A DNA stretch of 64,000 nucleotides from positions 62,001 through 126,000 of the forward strand of contig NZ_JAFCLZ010000006.1 of assembly GCF_018130165.1 (NCBI RefSeq), written 5' to 3'. Position numbers and translations under genes: made by a program. The stretch's first letter is position 1. Each line of letters opens with the position of its first letter. Positions 8,882-18,239 of the stretch are shown here, in pieces. The notes beneath the pieces are model-generated. The model was not told the origin of the DNA. It made no database searches and worked only from the letters and a program-made list of their open reading frames with translations. This stretch comes from Bradyrhizobium sp. JYMT SZCCT0180. GTDB lineage: Bacteria; Pseudomonadota; Alphaproteobacteria; Rhizobiales; Xanthobacteraceae.

Positions 8882-10558
8882 TCAGGCCGGCAGTGCTATG
8901 TCAGCCATTCTAACGTTCGCGCCGGCCGCACCGGTGATGCGTGCAATCAACGCTTCCGGATTTTCGGGCACAACCTGACCGCGCCAGGCGATATGCTGAT
9001 CCGGCCGCACCAGCATCAGCTTCTCGCCATAGGCTCCGTTCGCTTCATCAATCGACAGCTCGACCACCGCGAGCGGAACGCCTCGTTCCTCTGCGGCGGA
9101 GAGCAACCGCGTGACATCGATCGTCGGATCGAACCGCATCAAGGTGTAGCCCGGACCGAATGAATCATAGAGCGACGTTCCGTCGCGCAGAAACAGATGC
9201 GGCGCGCGCGCGCCGGGAACCGCAGACGGCGTGAAGTTGCCCATCGTATAGGGCGGCGGGGTTTCGCCGTCATAGGCGATAATCGGCGAGACATCATAGT
9301 AGTAGCCGAAATTCAACCCGGCGCAGCAATATTGCTGGACGTTGAGATCATAGGCCGCCTTGGCAAGCGTTGCACGCGCCGCCTGCCCGCGCGGCGTATC
9401 ATCCTCGATCTCGTTGGATACACCGCCTCGCTGCGCCATCATGGCGACGGCGTGGTCCATCGCAAAGCGAGACACCTGTTCGGTGATCGGCTGGCGCTCC
9501 GCCCCATACGCATCGAGAATCGCGGCCGGCGCCCATCCGTTCAAATGGGCGGCCAGTTGCCAGCAGAGGTCGACGGCGTCGGCGATCCCGGCATTCATGC
9601 CATAGCCCGCATAGGGCATCCACAGATGCGCGGCGTCGCCGCAGATGAAGACTCGCCGGTCACGGAAGCGATCGGCTACCAGTCGGCGTCCGACCCAGTC
9701 CTCCTTGCTCAGGATCCTGTACGTGAAACGCTCGTCGACGCCGAGGATGCTGCGGATTGCCCAGTCGCGGTCGACTGAGTCGAACTCCGGTTCGTCGGGC
9801 CTCAGATGATTGTGGATCAGCCACCGGTCATGACCGTCGATCGCAACCGTGGTGCCCGAGCGGCGCGGGTTGAGCGAGAGCACCATCCACGCTGGCTTGT
9901 GCGCGCCCATCAGGTCCTTGAGCTGCGGGGCCTCGACATAGGTCGACTGCACACGCTGGATGACCGGTGTCCCCGACAGGTTCGCGCCGATCGACTTGCG
10001 CACGAGAGAACGGCTGCCGTCGCATCCGATGGCAAAGGATGCCGCGATACGGAACGACTTGCCGCTGTCGAGATCGAGGGCCAGCGCAACCACCTCCCGG
10101 TCATCCTGCGCGATCTCAACGATCTCGGTCCGCGCCAGGATCGTGATGCGCGGCTGGGCGGCGGCGTGGCTGAACAGGATCGGTTCGAGATAAACCTGGT
10201 TAATCCGGTGCGGCGGCTCGGGCGTCGGCCACCACGTATCGGGGCCACCGGTTGCGCTGTAGCGGGTCGAGCGGCCGGGAATTTCGATGCGGCACAGTTC
10301 GATGCCCGTGGCCGTGGTCCGATAGGCGCAGTCGTTCGGGAAGTCTGCGGGCAACCCCGCGTCGCGGAGTTTTGCGGCGACGCCAAGCCGGCGGAATACC
10401 TCCATTGAGCGCGCCGAGACGTGATTGCACTTGACGCTGGGCGGGTCGCCGGCGTGCCGGATCTCGGCCACCACGACATCGACGCCGCGCGACGCCAGAT
10501 CCATGGCCGCGGTGAGTCCCACCGGTCCCGCGCCCACCACCAGTACCTGCGTCCTCAT
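8882..10558 (-). CDS. FAD-dependent aromatic monooxygenase (MhpA/PheA-like)
   Basis: A 558-residue group A flavin hydroxylase. Motifs in order: QVLVVGAGPVGLTAAMDLAS at the N-terminus for ADP binding, the DG motif FAIGCDGSRSLVRKSIGA, and the GD motif RVFICGDAAHLWMPYAGYGM followed by IADAVDLCWQLAAHLNGW. The C-terminal third is the thioredoxin-like domain ending near MLVRPDQHIAWRG. It is first in a leftward unit with the Bug gene at 7840-8820 and is divergent from a LysR gene 118 bp away. Only the general chemistry, NAD(P)H-driven ring hydroxylation, can be supported. Confidence 0.9.
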   Translation of the reverse strand: MRTQVLVVGAGPVGLTAAMDLASRGVDVVVAEIRHAGDPPSVKCNHVSARSMEVFRRLGVAAKLRDAGLPADFPNDCAYRTTATGIELCRIEIPGRSTRYSATGGPDTWWPTPEPPHRINQVYLEPILFSHAAAQPRITILARTEIVEIAQDDREVVALALDLDSGKSFRIAASFAIGCDGSRSLVRKSIGANLSGTPVIQRVQSTYVEAPQLKDLMGAHKPAWMVLSLNPRRSGTTVAIDGHDRWLIHNHLRPDEPEFDSVDRDWAIRSILGVDERFTYRILSKEDWVGRRLVADRFRDRRVFICGDAAHLWMPYAGYGMNAGIADAVDLCWQLAAHLNGWAPAAILDAYGAERQPITEQVSRFAMDHAVAMMAQRGGVSNEIEDDTPRGQAARATLAKAAYDLNVQQYCCAGLNFGYYYDVSPIIAYDGETPPPYTMGNFTPSAVPGARAPHLFLRDGTSLYDSFGPGYTLMRFDPTIDVTRLLSAAEERGVPLAVVELSIDEANGAYGEKLMLVRPDQHIAWRGQVVPENPEALIARITGAAGANVRMADIALPA

Positions 10559-10676
10559 CCGCCCCCCTCGTCTCTTTTGACTGCCGCTGCCCGTCGGTGC
10601 GGACCAGGGTGCATTCTAGGATGGTTTCGTTTATGAGATAAGCCTGAAAGAATTTATCAATTCATGAGATTTCCAT

Positions 10677-11588
10677 ATGAATGTCACCTTGCGGCAATTG
10701 CGGGCTTTCACCGGCGTCTATCGCGCGCGCAGCATTACCCGGGCCGCGCGCGAGCTCGGGATCACGCAGTCGGCGACGAGCCTGCTGATACAGCAGCTCG
10801 AGGCCCAGCTCGGCGTGAAGCTGTTCGATCGCACCACACGCGCGGTGCAGCCGACCCTGGCTGCGCATGAGGCCATTCATGCCGCCGATCGCATGCTCGG
10901 CGATGCGCAGGGGCTGTCGCGGCGCATGCGCGATCTTGCCGAGGCGCGCGCCGGCCGCGTCGCGTTCCTCGCATCGGCCGGCGCCGCGTCCGCGCTGATG
11001 CCACGGGTGCTTGCCAGATTTCGCGCCGTCTATCCCGACGTCGAGATCGACATGCGCGACGTCGCAGCCGACGATCTCGTACCGCGCATGATCGCCACGG
11101 ATGCGGAGTTTGCGATCGGCAGCGTCGAGGGCGAAATTGCGGAAATGAAGATCGAAGCGCTGGTCGGCGGGCGCCTCAGCGCCATCGGTCGTCACACGGC
11201 TGAGTTCGCCGCGCGGCGTTCCCTGACATGGGATGAGCTAGCGCGCCAACCAACGATCGCGATGCGACGCGAAACGCGAATTCGCATGCAGATCGATCAG
11301 GCGTTGGGACAGCAAGGCAAGCGACTGGTCCCGACCTATGAGGTAACTTTGATAAACACCGCGCTTGCGATGACTGCGCAGGGACTTGGGCTCGCCATTC
11401 TTCCGGCGACAATGCTGCCGGCCGACCAGTTTCCGATGCTGATCGCAAAGCCCCTTACGCGACCAGCCATCACGCGACAGGTGTCGCTACTGCAACGTAC
11501 AGGCAGAACGCTGTCGCCAGCAGCGAAAGCCTTGGTCACGATCGCGCGATCCGTCCTCACTCAGTCCCGAGCGGGGGATCTGCCATAA
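10677..11588 (+). CDS. LysR-family transcriptional regulator
   Basis: A 303-residue LTTR. The N-terminal helix-turn-helix is LRQLRAFTGVYRARSITRAA then ELGITQSATSLLIQQLEAQL; the C-terminal part is the periplasmic-binding-like effector domain, with the conserved ALAMTAQGLGLAILPATML segment. It is transcribed away from the monooxygenase/Bug pair, the standard arrangement for an LTTR and its target. The 118-bp gap is AT-rich near 10630-10665 and contains GATAA and TTATC arms about 13 bases apart, a weak candidate site. The inducer is not known. Confidence 0.9.
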   Translation: MNVTLRQLRAFTGVYRARSITRAARELGITQSATSLLIQQLEAQLGVKLFDRTTRAVQPTLAAHEAIHAADRMLGDAQGLSRRMRDLAEARAGRVAFLASAGAASALMPRVLARFRAVYPDVEIDMRDVAADDLVPRMIATDAEFAIGSVEGEIAEMKIEALVGGRLSAIGRHTAEFAARRSLTWDELARQPTIAMRRETRIRMQIDQALGQQGKRLVPTYEVTLINTALAMTAQGLGLAILPATMLPADQFPMLIAKPLTRPAITRQVSLLQRTGRTLSPAAKALVTIARSVLTQSRAGDLP

Positions 11589-11806
11589 CCCACGGTGGTA
11601 TGGCGACGATCCACTCCAATGCGCAAATGCTGCATTGACGCCGAACACCAGGTAGACCGCGAGGCAACGACAGACAGCGCGAGATAGGATCCGGCAACAG
11701 AGGTCAGGAGGTTCGATGCCGAGATTTGCAGAAAGGCTGCCAATCACCCGATCGACGTTTTTATCGACCCGGCATATGCCCGGCAGATAACCCAGGCACG
11801 GGATCA

Positions 11807-13264
11807 TCAGCGGTCAGAGTTTTCGAGTGCCGCCGCCATACGACTGACCGCGCCCCGAATGGCAACCTCGTCGAACGCAGCCGCACCCAACAACAAACCC
11901 GGTCTTCCTCGCCGGACGCGATAGTGGGAGAGCGGCCGCGCTTCAATTCCACTCGACATCAATGTGCGGGAAACGGCAACGTCGGACGTTCCACGCGGCA
12001 ACCAACCGACCACATCCAGGCCTGCCGCCGCGGTGCTGAGTTCGATTGAGCCGGACAAAAGACGGTTGCATTCGCTTCGCAGCATCGCATGCCGCGTCGC
12101 GTAAGCCTCCTGCAGGCGTCGAATATGGCGGCCAAAATGCCCGAGGCTGATAAACTCGGCGAGTACTGCCTGCTCCATCGGCGCAACGAACCGCAACGTC
12201 AGCGACATCATCGACATCAGCGGTTCCACGAGGCGATCCGGCACCACCATGTAACCCAGTCGCAGTGAAGGAAGCAGCGTTTTACTGAACGTGCCCGCAT
12301 GGATCACACATCCGTCGAGGTCGATGCCCTGCAAGGCACTGAGCGGTCGCAGGCCGTATCGCAGTTCGCCATCGTAGTCGTCTTCAAAGATCCATGCCCC
12401 GGCGCGTCTTGCCTGATCAAGCAACGCGTGGCGGCGGGGCAAGGACATCGTAACGCCAAGTGGGCTTTGATGCGCCGGTGTAACGAGAACCAGCCGGGGC
12501 CGTTGCGACACAGGCACGTCCTTTGGCACGCGCATTCCCTCGTCGTCGACGGGAATGGGAACAACGGTTGCACCCCATTGCCTGACGAGCTGCCGCGCAC
12601 CGACATAGCCGGGATCTTCAACCCAGACCGTGCCGTTGGGCTCGAGGACGGCGCGACATATCAGATCGAGTGCCGCCTGCGTGCCCGGGACAATGAATAC
12701 GCGTCCGGCTTCGCTGCGAACGCCTCGGCTCACAGCCAAATATTCTACCAAGGCCTCGCGTAACCCGATGTGCCCCCTGGGGTCGCTGTCGCCCAGTTTT
12801 CGAGGCGAAACTTCGCGCCAATAACGCCCCGCAAGCCGCCCCCAGATCGCGCGGGGAAAGAGATCTATAGCGGGAACGTTGGCGCGAAAGGGACGCGGTT
12901 CGCTTGCCCCGACCGGAAAGGGACTGCTCTGGGGTGTTCGGATCGACGGCTTCCTGAAGCCGCCCCGGTGGTCGGCTGCAGGTTTCAGGATCTGTACCGG
13001 GGCTGCGCGCACGTAGGTCCCGTCGCCGGTCCGCGAGGTCAAGAACCCGTCTGCGCTAAGTTGCTCGAAAACAGCAATGACGGTGCCTCGGGCGACCGCT
13101 TCCTGCTTCGCCAGATCCCGTGTCGATGGCAGCCGCGCACCGGCAGGCAGACGCCCTTCGGCGATCGCTTGCCGTAACGAGGCGTACAGCGTCGCAAATC
13201 TGCCCTGCCCCTGTGCGGCGGCAGCGAGGTGGAGGGCCCGTCCACCGGATTTTACCTTCGTCAT
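11807..13264 (-). CDS. MocR/PdxR-type regulator (GntR winged helix fused to aminotransferase-like domain)
   Basis: A 485-residue PLP-binding regulator. Residues about 15-85 form a GntR winged helix (LYASLRQAIAEGRLPAGARL then PSTRDLAKQEAVARGTVIAV). From about 130 on it is a fold-type I aminotransferase domain with the PLP-lysine motif HAGTFSKTLLPSLRLGYMVV and FEDDYDGELRYG. The ATG at 13264 is preferred over a further upstream codon because the family core starts just after it. It is divergent from the SnoaL-like gene, and a GGWCC box, AATGGTCCAATT, directly abuts its start. It probably controls the rightward transport operon and itself. Which PLP-linked ligand it senses is unknown. Confidence 0.9.
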   Translation of the reverse strand: MTKVKSGGRALHLAAAAQGQGRFATLYASLRQAIAEGRLPAGARLPSTRDLAKQEAVARGTVIAVFEQLSADGFLTSRTGDGTYVRAAPVQILKPAADHRGGFRKPSIRTPQSSPFPVGASEPRPFRANVPAIDLFPRAIWGRLAGRYWREVSPRKLGDSDPRGHIGLREALVEYLAVSRGVRSEAGRVFIVPGTQAALDLICRAVLEPNGTVWVEDPGYVGARQLVRQWGATVVPIPVDDEGMRVPKDVPVSQRPRLVLVTPAHQSPLGVTMSLPRRHALLDQARRAGAWIFEDDYDGELRYGLRPLSALQGIDLDGCVIHAGTFSKTLLPSLRLGYMVVPDRLVEPLMSMMSLTLRFVAPMEQAVLAEFISLGHFGRHIRRLQEAYATRHAMLRSECNRLLSGSIELSTAAAGLDVVGWLPRGTSDVAVSRTLMSSGIEARPLSHYRVRRGRPGLLLGAAAFDEVAIRGAVSRMAAALENSDR

Positions 13265-13276
13265 AATGGTCCAATT
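13265..13276. promoter_or_regulatory. Candidate MocR box
   Basis: AATGGTCCAATT, immediately upstream of the MocR start codon and 79 bp before the divergent SnoaL-like gene. The same 12-mer with one change (AATGGACCAATT) occurs at 62128-62139 upstream of the second MocR gene. MocR-family sites with a TGGACCA-like core are known; assignment here is by analogy. Confidence 0.5.
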
Positions 13277-13354
13277 AAACTGAACAAAATGGCACAATAG
13301 GCTGACCCAATAAATCGCTACTGTCCAGCCTCATTCTCAAAACGGGAGCGATGG

Positions 13355-13795
13355 ATGGACCTGAAGACTCGCGGCGAACTGGTTGCCCGGCACGTAGCGG
13401 CCGAAAGCGCGCACGACATGGCCGGCACGCTGGCGACGCTGCATCCGGAATGCGTGTTCGAAGATCTGGCGATGGGGCGGGTATGGCGTGGCCACGAAGG
13501 CGCAAGGGATCATTATCACGAATGGTGGAACGGCCTCGACACCACGGTGGAAAGTGGACGGCGCGCCTGGGCAGACGACGGATCGCTGATCGCCGAAACC
13601 GGGTTCTCGTGCCGCCATATCGGTCCATTCCTGGGGGTCCCCGCCACCCAGCGCATATTCAAACTTCGCTTCGTCGTGATCGTCTCGTTTAAAGACGGTC
13701 TCATGATGGGAGAGCGCTTCTATTACAGCCTTGATGAGTTGCTGGAACATCTGGGTCAACCAAACCGCAAGCCGTATATGGGCGAAGCCGCGTGA
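13355..13795 (+). CDS. SnoaL-like / NTF2-fold protein
   Basis: A 146-residue cone-shaped alpha-beta barrel protein. The family start is visible as ARHVAAESAHDMAGTLATLH followed by a strand with the conserved aromatic and glutamate pattern (YYHEWWNGL, then GRRAWADDGSLIAE). Members are small isomerases, hydrolases or binding proteins, and a specific activity cannot be assigned. A GGGAG site precedes the ATG. Its stop overlaps the GTG start of the next gene by four bases, indicating translational coupling. It is first in the rightward operon facing MocR. Confidence 0.75.
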   Translation: MDLKTRGELVARHVAAESAHDMAGTLATLHPECVFEDLAMGRVWRGHEGARDHYHEWWNGLDTTVESGRRAWADDGSLIAETGFSCRHIGPFLGVPATQRIFKLRFVVIVSFKDGLMMGERFYYSLDELLEHLGQPNRKPYMGEAA

Positions 13796-14646
13796 GTTTG
13801 GTGATCGCAGTCGTTGGCGCAAGTGGCGTCTACGGACGCCATCTCCTGCCTCGCCTCATCGCGAGGGGACATCGCGTCCGCGCGTTGATACGCAGGCCCG
13901 AGAATGCCGCATCCCTCGCACATTGCGGTGCTGAAGTGCGGGGCGCAGACGTCTTTGATCCTGACTCGCTCCGGGTGGCTTTTGCCGGCTGTGATGCCGT
14001 CATCAATCTCGCCACGTCCGTTCCGCGTCCCGGCCAGACGCCCGACTTTGCGCTGAACGATCGCATTCGTCGCGAAGGAACGCGTGCCGTGATCGACGCC
14101 TGTTGCGCTGCCGGCATAGGCCGGCTCGTTCAGCAGAGCATAGCGATGATTCACGCTGGTGCCGGAGACAGCTGGATCGACGAATCGTCAGCTGTCCGAC
14201 CGACTTCAATCACGCAATCCGCCGTCGATATGGAAGCATTGGTGACCGCTTCCGATCGTCAATGGATCATCCTGCGCGGCGGCCTGTTCTATGGTCCCGG
14301 AACAGGCCGGGAGGATGACTGGTTCGCGCGAGCAACGGAAGGAACGCTGAAGATCCCTGGCGACGGCACCGAATTCGCCTCGCTCATTCATGTCGCCGAC
14401 ATGGCTGATGCAACAGCTGTGGCGGTCGAGCGAGCGGCCCCGCGAAGCACGTTTCTTGTAGGCGACGATCATCCGTCTTCCTGGCGCGATCTCCTGACCT
14501 ACGCCGCCGCGACGGTGCAGGCCGCCGTCCCTCCCCTCGGGGGGCCAGTCACGCTGCCCTCCTTTCGGGCCAGCAATCGTCGCCTCCGCGAGACGCTCGA
14601 TTGGGCGCCCCGCTATCCCAATGTTCAGGCGGGCCTGGCTCGCTGA
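13792..14646 (+). CDS. NAD(P)-dependent epimerase/dehydratase-like (extended SDR / NmrA-like) protein
   Basis: A 284-residue Rossmann protein. The N-terminal VIAVVGASGVYGRHLLPRLI contains the GxxGxxG motif of extended SDRs; the next stretch RALIRRPENAASL resembles atypical SDRs that bind NADP. The usual catalytic YxxxK is not clear (the region reads SITQSAVDMEALV), so it may be an atypical member without dehydrogenase activity. The start is a GTG overlapping the SnoaL-like stop. Position between the SnoaL-like gene and the transporter suggests processing of the imported compound; this is inference. Confidence 0.8.
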   Translation: MSLVIAVVGASGVYGRHLLPRLIARGHRVRALIRRPENAASLAHCGAEVRGADVFDPDSLRVAFAGCDAVINLATSVPRPGQTPDFALNDRIRREGTRAVIDACCAAGIGRLVQQSIAMIHAGAGDSWIDESSAVRPTSITQSAVDMEALVTASDRQWIILRGGLFYGPGTGREDDWFARATEGTLKIPGDGTEFASLIHVADMADATAVAVERAAPRSTFLVGDDHPSSWRDLLTYAAATVQAAVPPLGGPVTLPSFRASNRRLRETLDWAPRYPNVQAGLAR

Positions 14647-14674
14647 TACCCATTGAACCGAGAAAGGATACACG

Positions 14675-15919
14675 ATGCGTCGTCAACTTGTATGCGCAGT
14701 GGTCGCCACGGTCGCAGCGATTGCCATGGGATCAACCGAAACCCACGCCCGGACCATCAAGCTTGCCTTCATCGATCCGCTCTCGGGCGGCATGGCCAGC
14801 ATTACGGAAGCTGCGCTGAACCACTTCCGGTTTCTCATTGACAAGGCCAATGCGACTGCCGCGCTGGGTGAACACCGTCTCCAGTTGGATACCTATGACA
14901 ACAAGCTCTCCACGCAGGACAGCGTGATCCAGGTTCAGAAAGCAATCGACGCAGGCGCCGAGATCGTCATCCAGGGAAATGGCTCCACTGTAGCCGCCGC
15001 GATAAGCGACTTCGTGAACAAGCACAACGAGCGCAACCCCGGCAAGAATGTCGTGTACCTGAACTATGCTGCAATCGATCCGGTTCTGACGAATGAGAAG
15101 TGCAGCTACTGGCACTTCCGTTTCGACGCCCATTCGAACATGAAGATGGAAGCCCTGACCAACTTCATGAAAGACCGCCCGCCGATCAAGAAACTCTATC
15201 TTATCAATCAGGATTACTCACTGGGACAGTCGGTGAGGCAAACGGCGCGAACGATGCTGCAGTCGAAGCGACCGGACATCGAGATCGTCGGCGACGAATT
15301 GCACCCACTCGCGAAGATTACTGATTTTTCTCCCTACATTGCCAAGATCCGGGCCTCCGGCGCGGACACCGTAATCACGGCCAATTGGGGTAACGATTTT
15401 GCACTCTTGCTCAAGGCAGCCGCCGACGCCGGCCTGAAGGCCGATTGGTTTACTTACTACGCCGGCAGCGCAGGCGGCCCGACAGCCGTGATGCGGACGG
15501 GATTGGACGGACGCGTCTTCAACATTGGCGAATGGCACCAGAATGTGCCCAACGCCGAGATGGAGCGTTTCGCAGCCGAATTCAAGGCGAAGTACGGACA
15601 TGACTGGCGGTACCTCAACATTCGCAATGTCGTGGAGATGCTGGTTCGGGCCATCAACGAAACAAAGGAGCCCAGCGCCACGACGATCGCCGAGCGCCTC
15701 CATGCCATGAAGCATCGCTCTGCACTGGGCGCGGAAGGTCTCATGCGGCCAGCCGATCACCAGTACATGCAGGACCTCTACGTCTATTCCTTCACGCGGG
15801 TGTCGGAGGCCACCAAGTACGATGAGGAGAACACCGGCTGGGGCTGGAAAACGGTGGCCATGATCCCGGTCGCCCAAACCATGCTTCCGACCACCTGCAA
15901 GATGGAACGGCCGAATTGA
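14675..15919 (+). CDS. Branched-chain-amino-acid-type ABC transporter substrate-binding protein (LivK-like, type I periplasmic)
   Basis: A 414-residue exported receptor. The signal peptide covers about the first 25 residues (CAVVATVAAIAMGSTETHA). The mature part begins TIKLAFIDPLSGGMASITEA, the usual start of this fold, and later has DLYVYSFTRV near the C-terminus. An AAGGA site precedes the ATG. It is followed by two permeases and two ATPases, forming a complete importer. Receptors of this type bind amino acids, amides or aromatic acids; the accompanying acyl-CoA ligase suggests a carboxylic acid, but the ligand is not fixed by sequence. Confidence 0.92.
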   Translation: MRRQLVCAVVATVAAIAMGSTETHARTIKLAFIDPLSGGMASITEAALNHFRFLIDKANATAALGEHRLQLDTYDNKLSTQDSVIQVQKAIDAGAEIVIQGNGSTVAAAISDFVNKHNERNPGKNVVYLNYAAIDPVLTNEKCSYWHFRFDAHSNMKMEALTNFMKDRPPIKKLYLINQDYSLGQSVRQTARTMLQSKRPDIEIVGDELHPLAKITDFSPYIAKIRASGADTVITANWGNDFALLLKAAADAGLKADWFTYYAGSAGGPTAVMRTGLDGRVFNIGEWHQNVPNAEMERFAAEFKAKYGHDWRYLNIRNVVEMLVRAINETKEPSATTIAERLHAMKHRSALGAEGLMRPADHQYMQDLYVYSFTRVSEATKYDEENTGWGWKTVAMIPVAQTMLPTTCKMERPN

Positions 15920-15993
15920 TCGCTCGCGTGTAGCTCGTTCGCCCCGAACCACTCCGTGGGCGGACGCGGATACCAATCTCCAGGCGGGGTGTC

Positions 15994-16941
15994 GTGCTTG
16001 AACTGATTGTCATCTCCACGCTCAATGGTGTGCTGTCCGGCATGCAGCTGTTCTTGATGGCGAGCGGCCTTACCGTCATCTTCAGTATGCTCGGAGTGCT
16101 GAATCTCGCGCACGCCAGCTTCTACATGCTCGGTGCATTCTTCGGATATCAGATCAGCCGATGGTTCGGCTTCTGGCCTGCCCTGCTGATCGCGCCGTTG
16201 CTGGCCGGAGCGATCGGCGCCGGCGTCGAGCGCTTTGGCCTGCGCCGTGTGCACAACAGCGGCCATGTCGCCGAACTGCTGTTCACGTTCGGCCTGGCGT
16301 TCGCAATCGAAGAACTCGTCCAGATCATCTGGGGCAAGAGCCCGGTGGACTTCCGCGTACCACCCTCGCTGGACTTTCCGGCCTTCACGATCTTCTCCAC
16401 CAACTACCCCGTCTACAAGATGTTCATGTTGCTGGTCTCCGTCGCGATCTTCACCGCCTTGCTCATCACGCTCAAGAAGACGCGGATCGGCCTGATCGTG
16501 CAAGCGGCGTTGACGCACCCGCATATGGTCGGCCATCTCGGCCACAACGTCGGACGCATCTTCATGCTGGTGTTTGGCATCGGCACCGCACTTGCGGCCG
16601 TCGCTGGTGTCATCGCCGGCCCCGCGCTGGTAACGCAGTCGAACATGGCCGGATCGCTTGGACCCATTTTGTTCGTGGTGGTCGTGGTCGGCGGGCTCGG
16701 CTCTCTGCCTGGCGCCTTCGTCGCATCGTTGTTGATCGGCCTGATCCAGACGTTTGCCGTCTCGATGAACGGCTCATTGGCCGGCGCCTTCGGCCCGCTC
16801 GGTGCCGCCGATGAGCCCACGTGGCTTGCCGATATCTGGGGGGTAACCATCGCGCAGATCGCACCGGTGATACCCTACGCGCTGCTGGTGCTGATCCTGA
16901 TCTTCCGCCCTATGGGCCTGCTAGGGACACGCGATACATGA
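15994..16941 (+). CDS. livH: Liv-type ABC transporter permease (LivH family)
   Basis: A 315-residue inner-membrane permease with about eight hydrophobic segments. The family's NGVLSGMQLFLMASGLTVIF start and the LNLAHASFYMLGAFFGY segment, which resembles the conserved LNFAHG motif, are visible. The C-terminal VVVVGGLGSLPGAFVASLLI matches the conserved permease loop that meets the ATPase. The start is a GTG. Its TGA overlaps the ATG of the next permease (ATGA), so the two are coupled. It forms the membrane channel together with the LivM-type subunit. Confidence 0.92.
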   Translation: MLELIVISTLNGVLSGMQLFLMASGLTVIFSMLGVLNLAHASFYMLGAFFGYQISRWFGFWPALLIAPLLAGAIGAGVERFGLRRVHNSGHVAELLFTFGLAFAIEELVQIIWGKSPVDFRVPPSLDFPAFTIFSTNYPVYKMFMLLVSVAIFTALLITLKKTRIGLIVQAALTHPHMVGHLGHNVGRIFMLVFGIGTALAAVAGVIAGPALVTQSNMAGSLGPILFVVVVVGGLGSLPGAFVASLLIGLIQTFAVSMNGSLAGAFGPLGAADEPTWLADIWGVTIAQIAPVIPYALLVLILIFRPMGLLGTRDT

Positions 16942-18239
16942 GAGAGACGATCTCAAGCACAGTGCCTCTTTATCCGGCCGCCGCCGACAAGCTCAAATTC
17001 CGTGGATTGTTGTTTGCAGTCGCGATCGCGTTGCTGATCCTGCCAAAATTGTTCAGCTCCGGTGGATCGCTGACCACGTTCAGTCTGGTCGGCATCTCCA
17101 TCATCTTCTCGATGTCCTACAACATGCTGCTGGGTCAAACCGGAATGCTGTCGTTCGGCCACGCGGTCTATTACGGCATCGGTGGTTTCCTGGCGATTCA
17201 TGCCATCAACATCATCGGCACCAACAAGCTGCCGATCCCGCTGCCGGTGGTGCCGTTGATCGGCGGATTGACCGGATTGCTGTTTGCGGTCGTGCTCGGC
17301 TGGGTCTCAACCCGGCGTAGCGGGACCGCCTTTGCGATGATCTCGCTCGGTGTCGCCGAACTGGTCGCTTCGTCGGCGCTGATCCTGCGTACATTCTTCG
17401 GTGGCGAATCCGGCATCTCCGCCAACCGCACCAGGCTGTTCCGCGTATTCGACTGGAGTTTCGGGCCGCAGGTCCAGATCTACTATCTGGTCGCGGCGTG
17501 GATGCTGATCGCCGTCATCGCCATGTACGCCCTCACCCGCACGCCATTGGGCCGAATGTGCAACGCGGTACGCGACAATCCGGAACGGGTGCAGTTCGTC
17601 GGCTACGATCCGCACGTCGTGCGCTATCTGGCGTTCTGCTTTTCCGGTTTCTTTGCCGGTATCGCGGGCGCGCTTGCCGCGATCTGCTTCGAGATCGCCA
17701 ATTCGGCCTACCTTGGCGCCGTGCAGTCGGGAACGGTGCTGTTCGCCACCTATATTGGCGGCGTCGGCTTCTTTATCGGTCCGATCGTCGGCGCGGTCTT
17801 TGTCACGCTCCTTTCGCTCGGCCTCAGCGATCTGACGGCTGTGTGGCAGCTCTATTTCGGATTGATCTTCATTGCGGTGGTGATGTTCGCGCCGGGCGGC
17901 ATCACCGGACTGTTGATGATGCATCGTCCGCTGCTGGAGGCCGGCACGCTCGGCAGGGTGCTGCCCAGTTATTTCATCGCCTTTGTGCCCACGGCGGCGA
18001 TGCTGACCGGCTTCATCGTCGCGATCGAGGTAACGGTGCACTACGCTGTCAACTCCGGCGACGATTCTCGCATCAAGGCATTCGGCGTCAGTTTCGACGC
18101 GGCGAGCCGGTATGTCTGGGCGATGTCGGCGGTGCTCTTGATCGGCGGCTTTCTGGTCGCGCGCAGGACCTGGACACGCGTCCGGCACGCCTGGGATGAT
18201 GCGACCGGCGCAGCGCGCGAACAAGGAATCCCCGCATGA
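16938..18239 (+). CDS. livM: Liv-type ABC transporter permease (LivM family) with C-terminal membrane extension
   Basis: The ATG at 16938 overlaps the stop of the LivH gene and gives 433 residues. The LivM core is clear: SIIFSMSYNMLLGQTGMLSF, FGHAVYYGIGGFLAIH, RDNPERVQFVGYDPHVVRYL and FATYIGGVGFFIGPIVGAVF. LivM proteins are usually around 320-360 residues. Here the core ends near residue 330 and about 100 more follow, with two further hydrophobic segments (YFIAFVPTAAMLTGFIVAIE, and YVWAMSAVLLIGGFLVARR). The next gene, LivG, starts four bases before this stop. The role of the extension is unknown. Confidence 0.9.
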   Translation: MRETISSTVPLYPAAADKLKFRGLLFAVAIALLILPKLFSSGGSLTTFSLVGISIIFSMSYNMLLGQTGMLSFGHAVYYGIGGFLAIHAINIIGTNKLPIPLPVVPLIGGLTGLLFAVVLGWVSTRRSGTAFAMISLGVAELVASSALILRTFFGGESGISANRTRLFRVFDWSFGPQVQIYYLVAAWMLIAVIAMYALTRTPLGRMCNAVRDNPERVQFVGYDPHVVRYLAFCFSGFFAGIAGALAAICFEIANSAYLGAVQSGTVLFATYIGGVGFFIGPIVGAVFVTLLSLGLSDLTAVWQLYFGLIFIAVVMFAPGGITGLLMMHRPLLEAGTLGRVLPSYFIAFVPTAAMLTGFIVAIEVTVHYAVNSGDDSRIKAFGVSFDAASRYVWAMSAVLLIGGFLVARRTWTRVRHAWDDATGAAREQGIPA

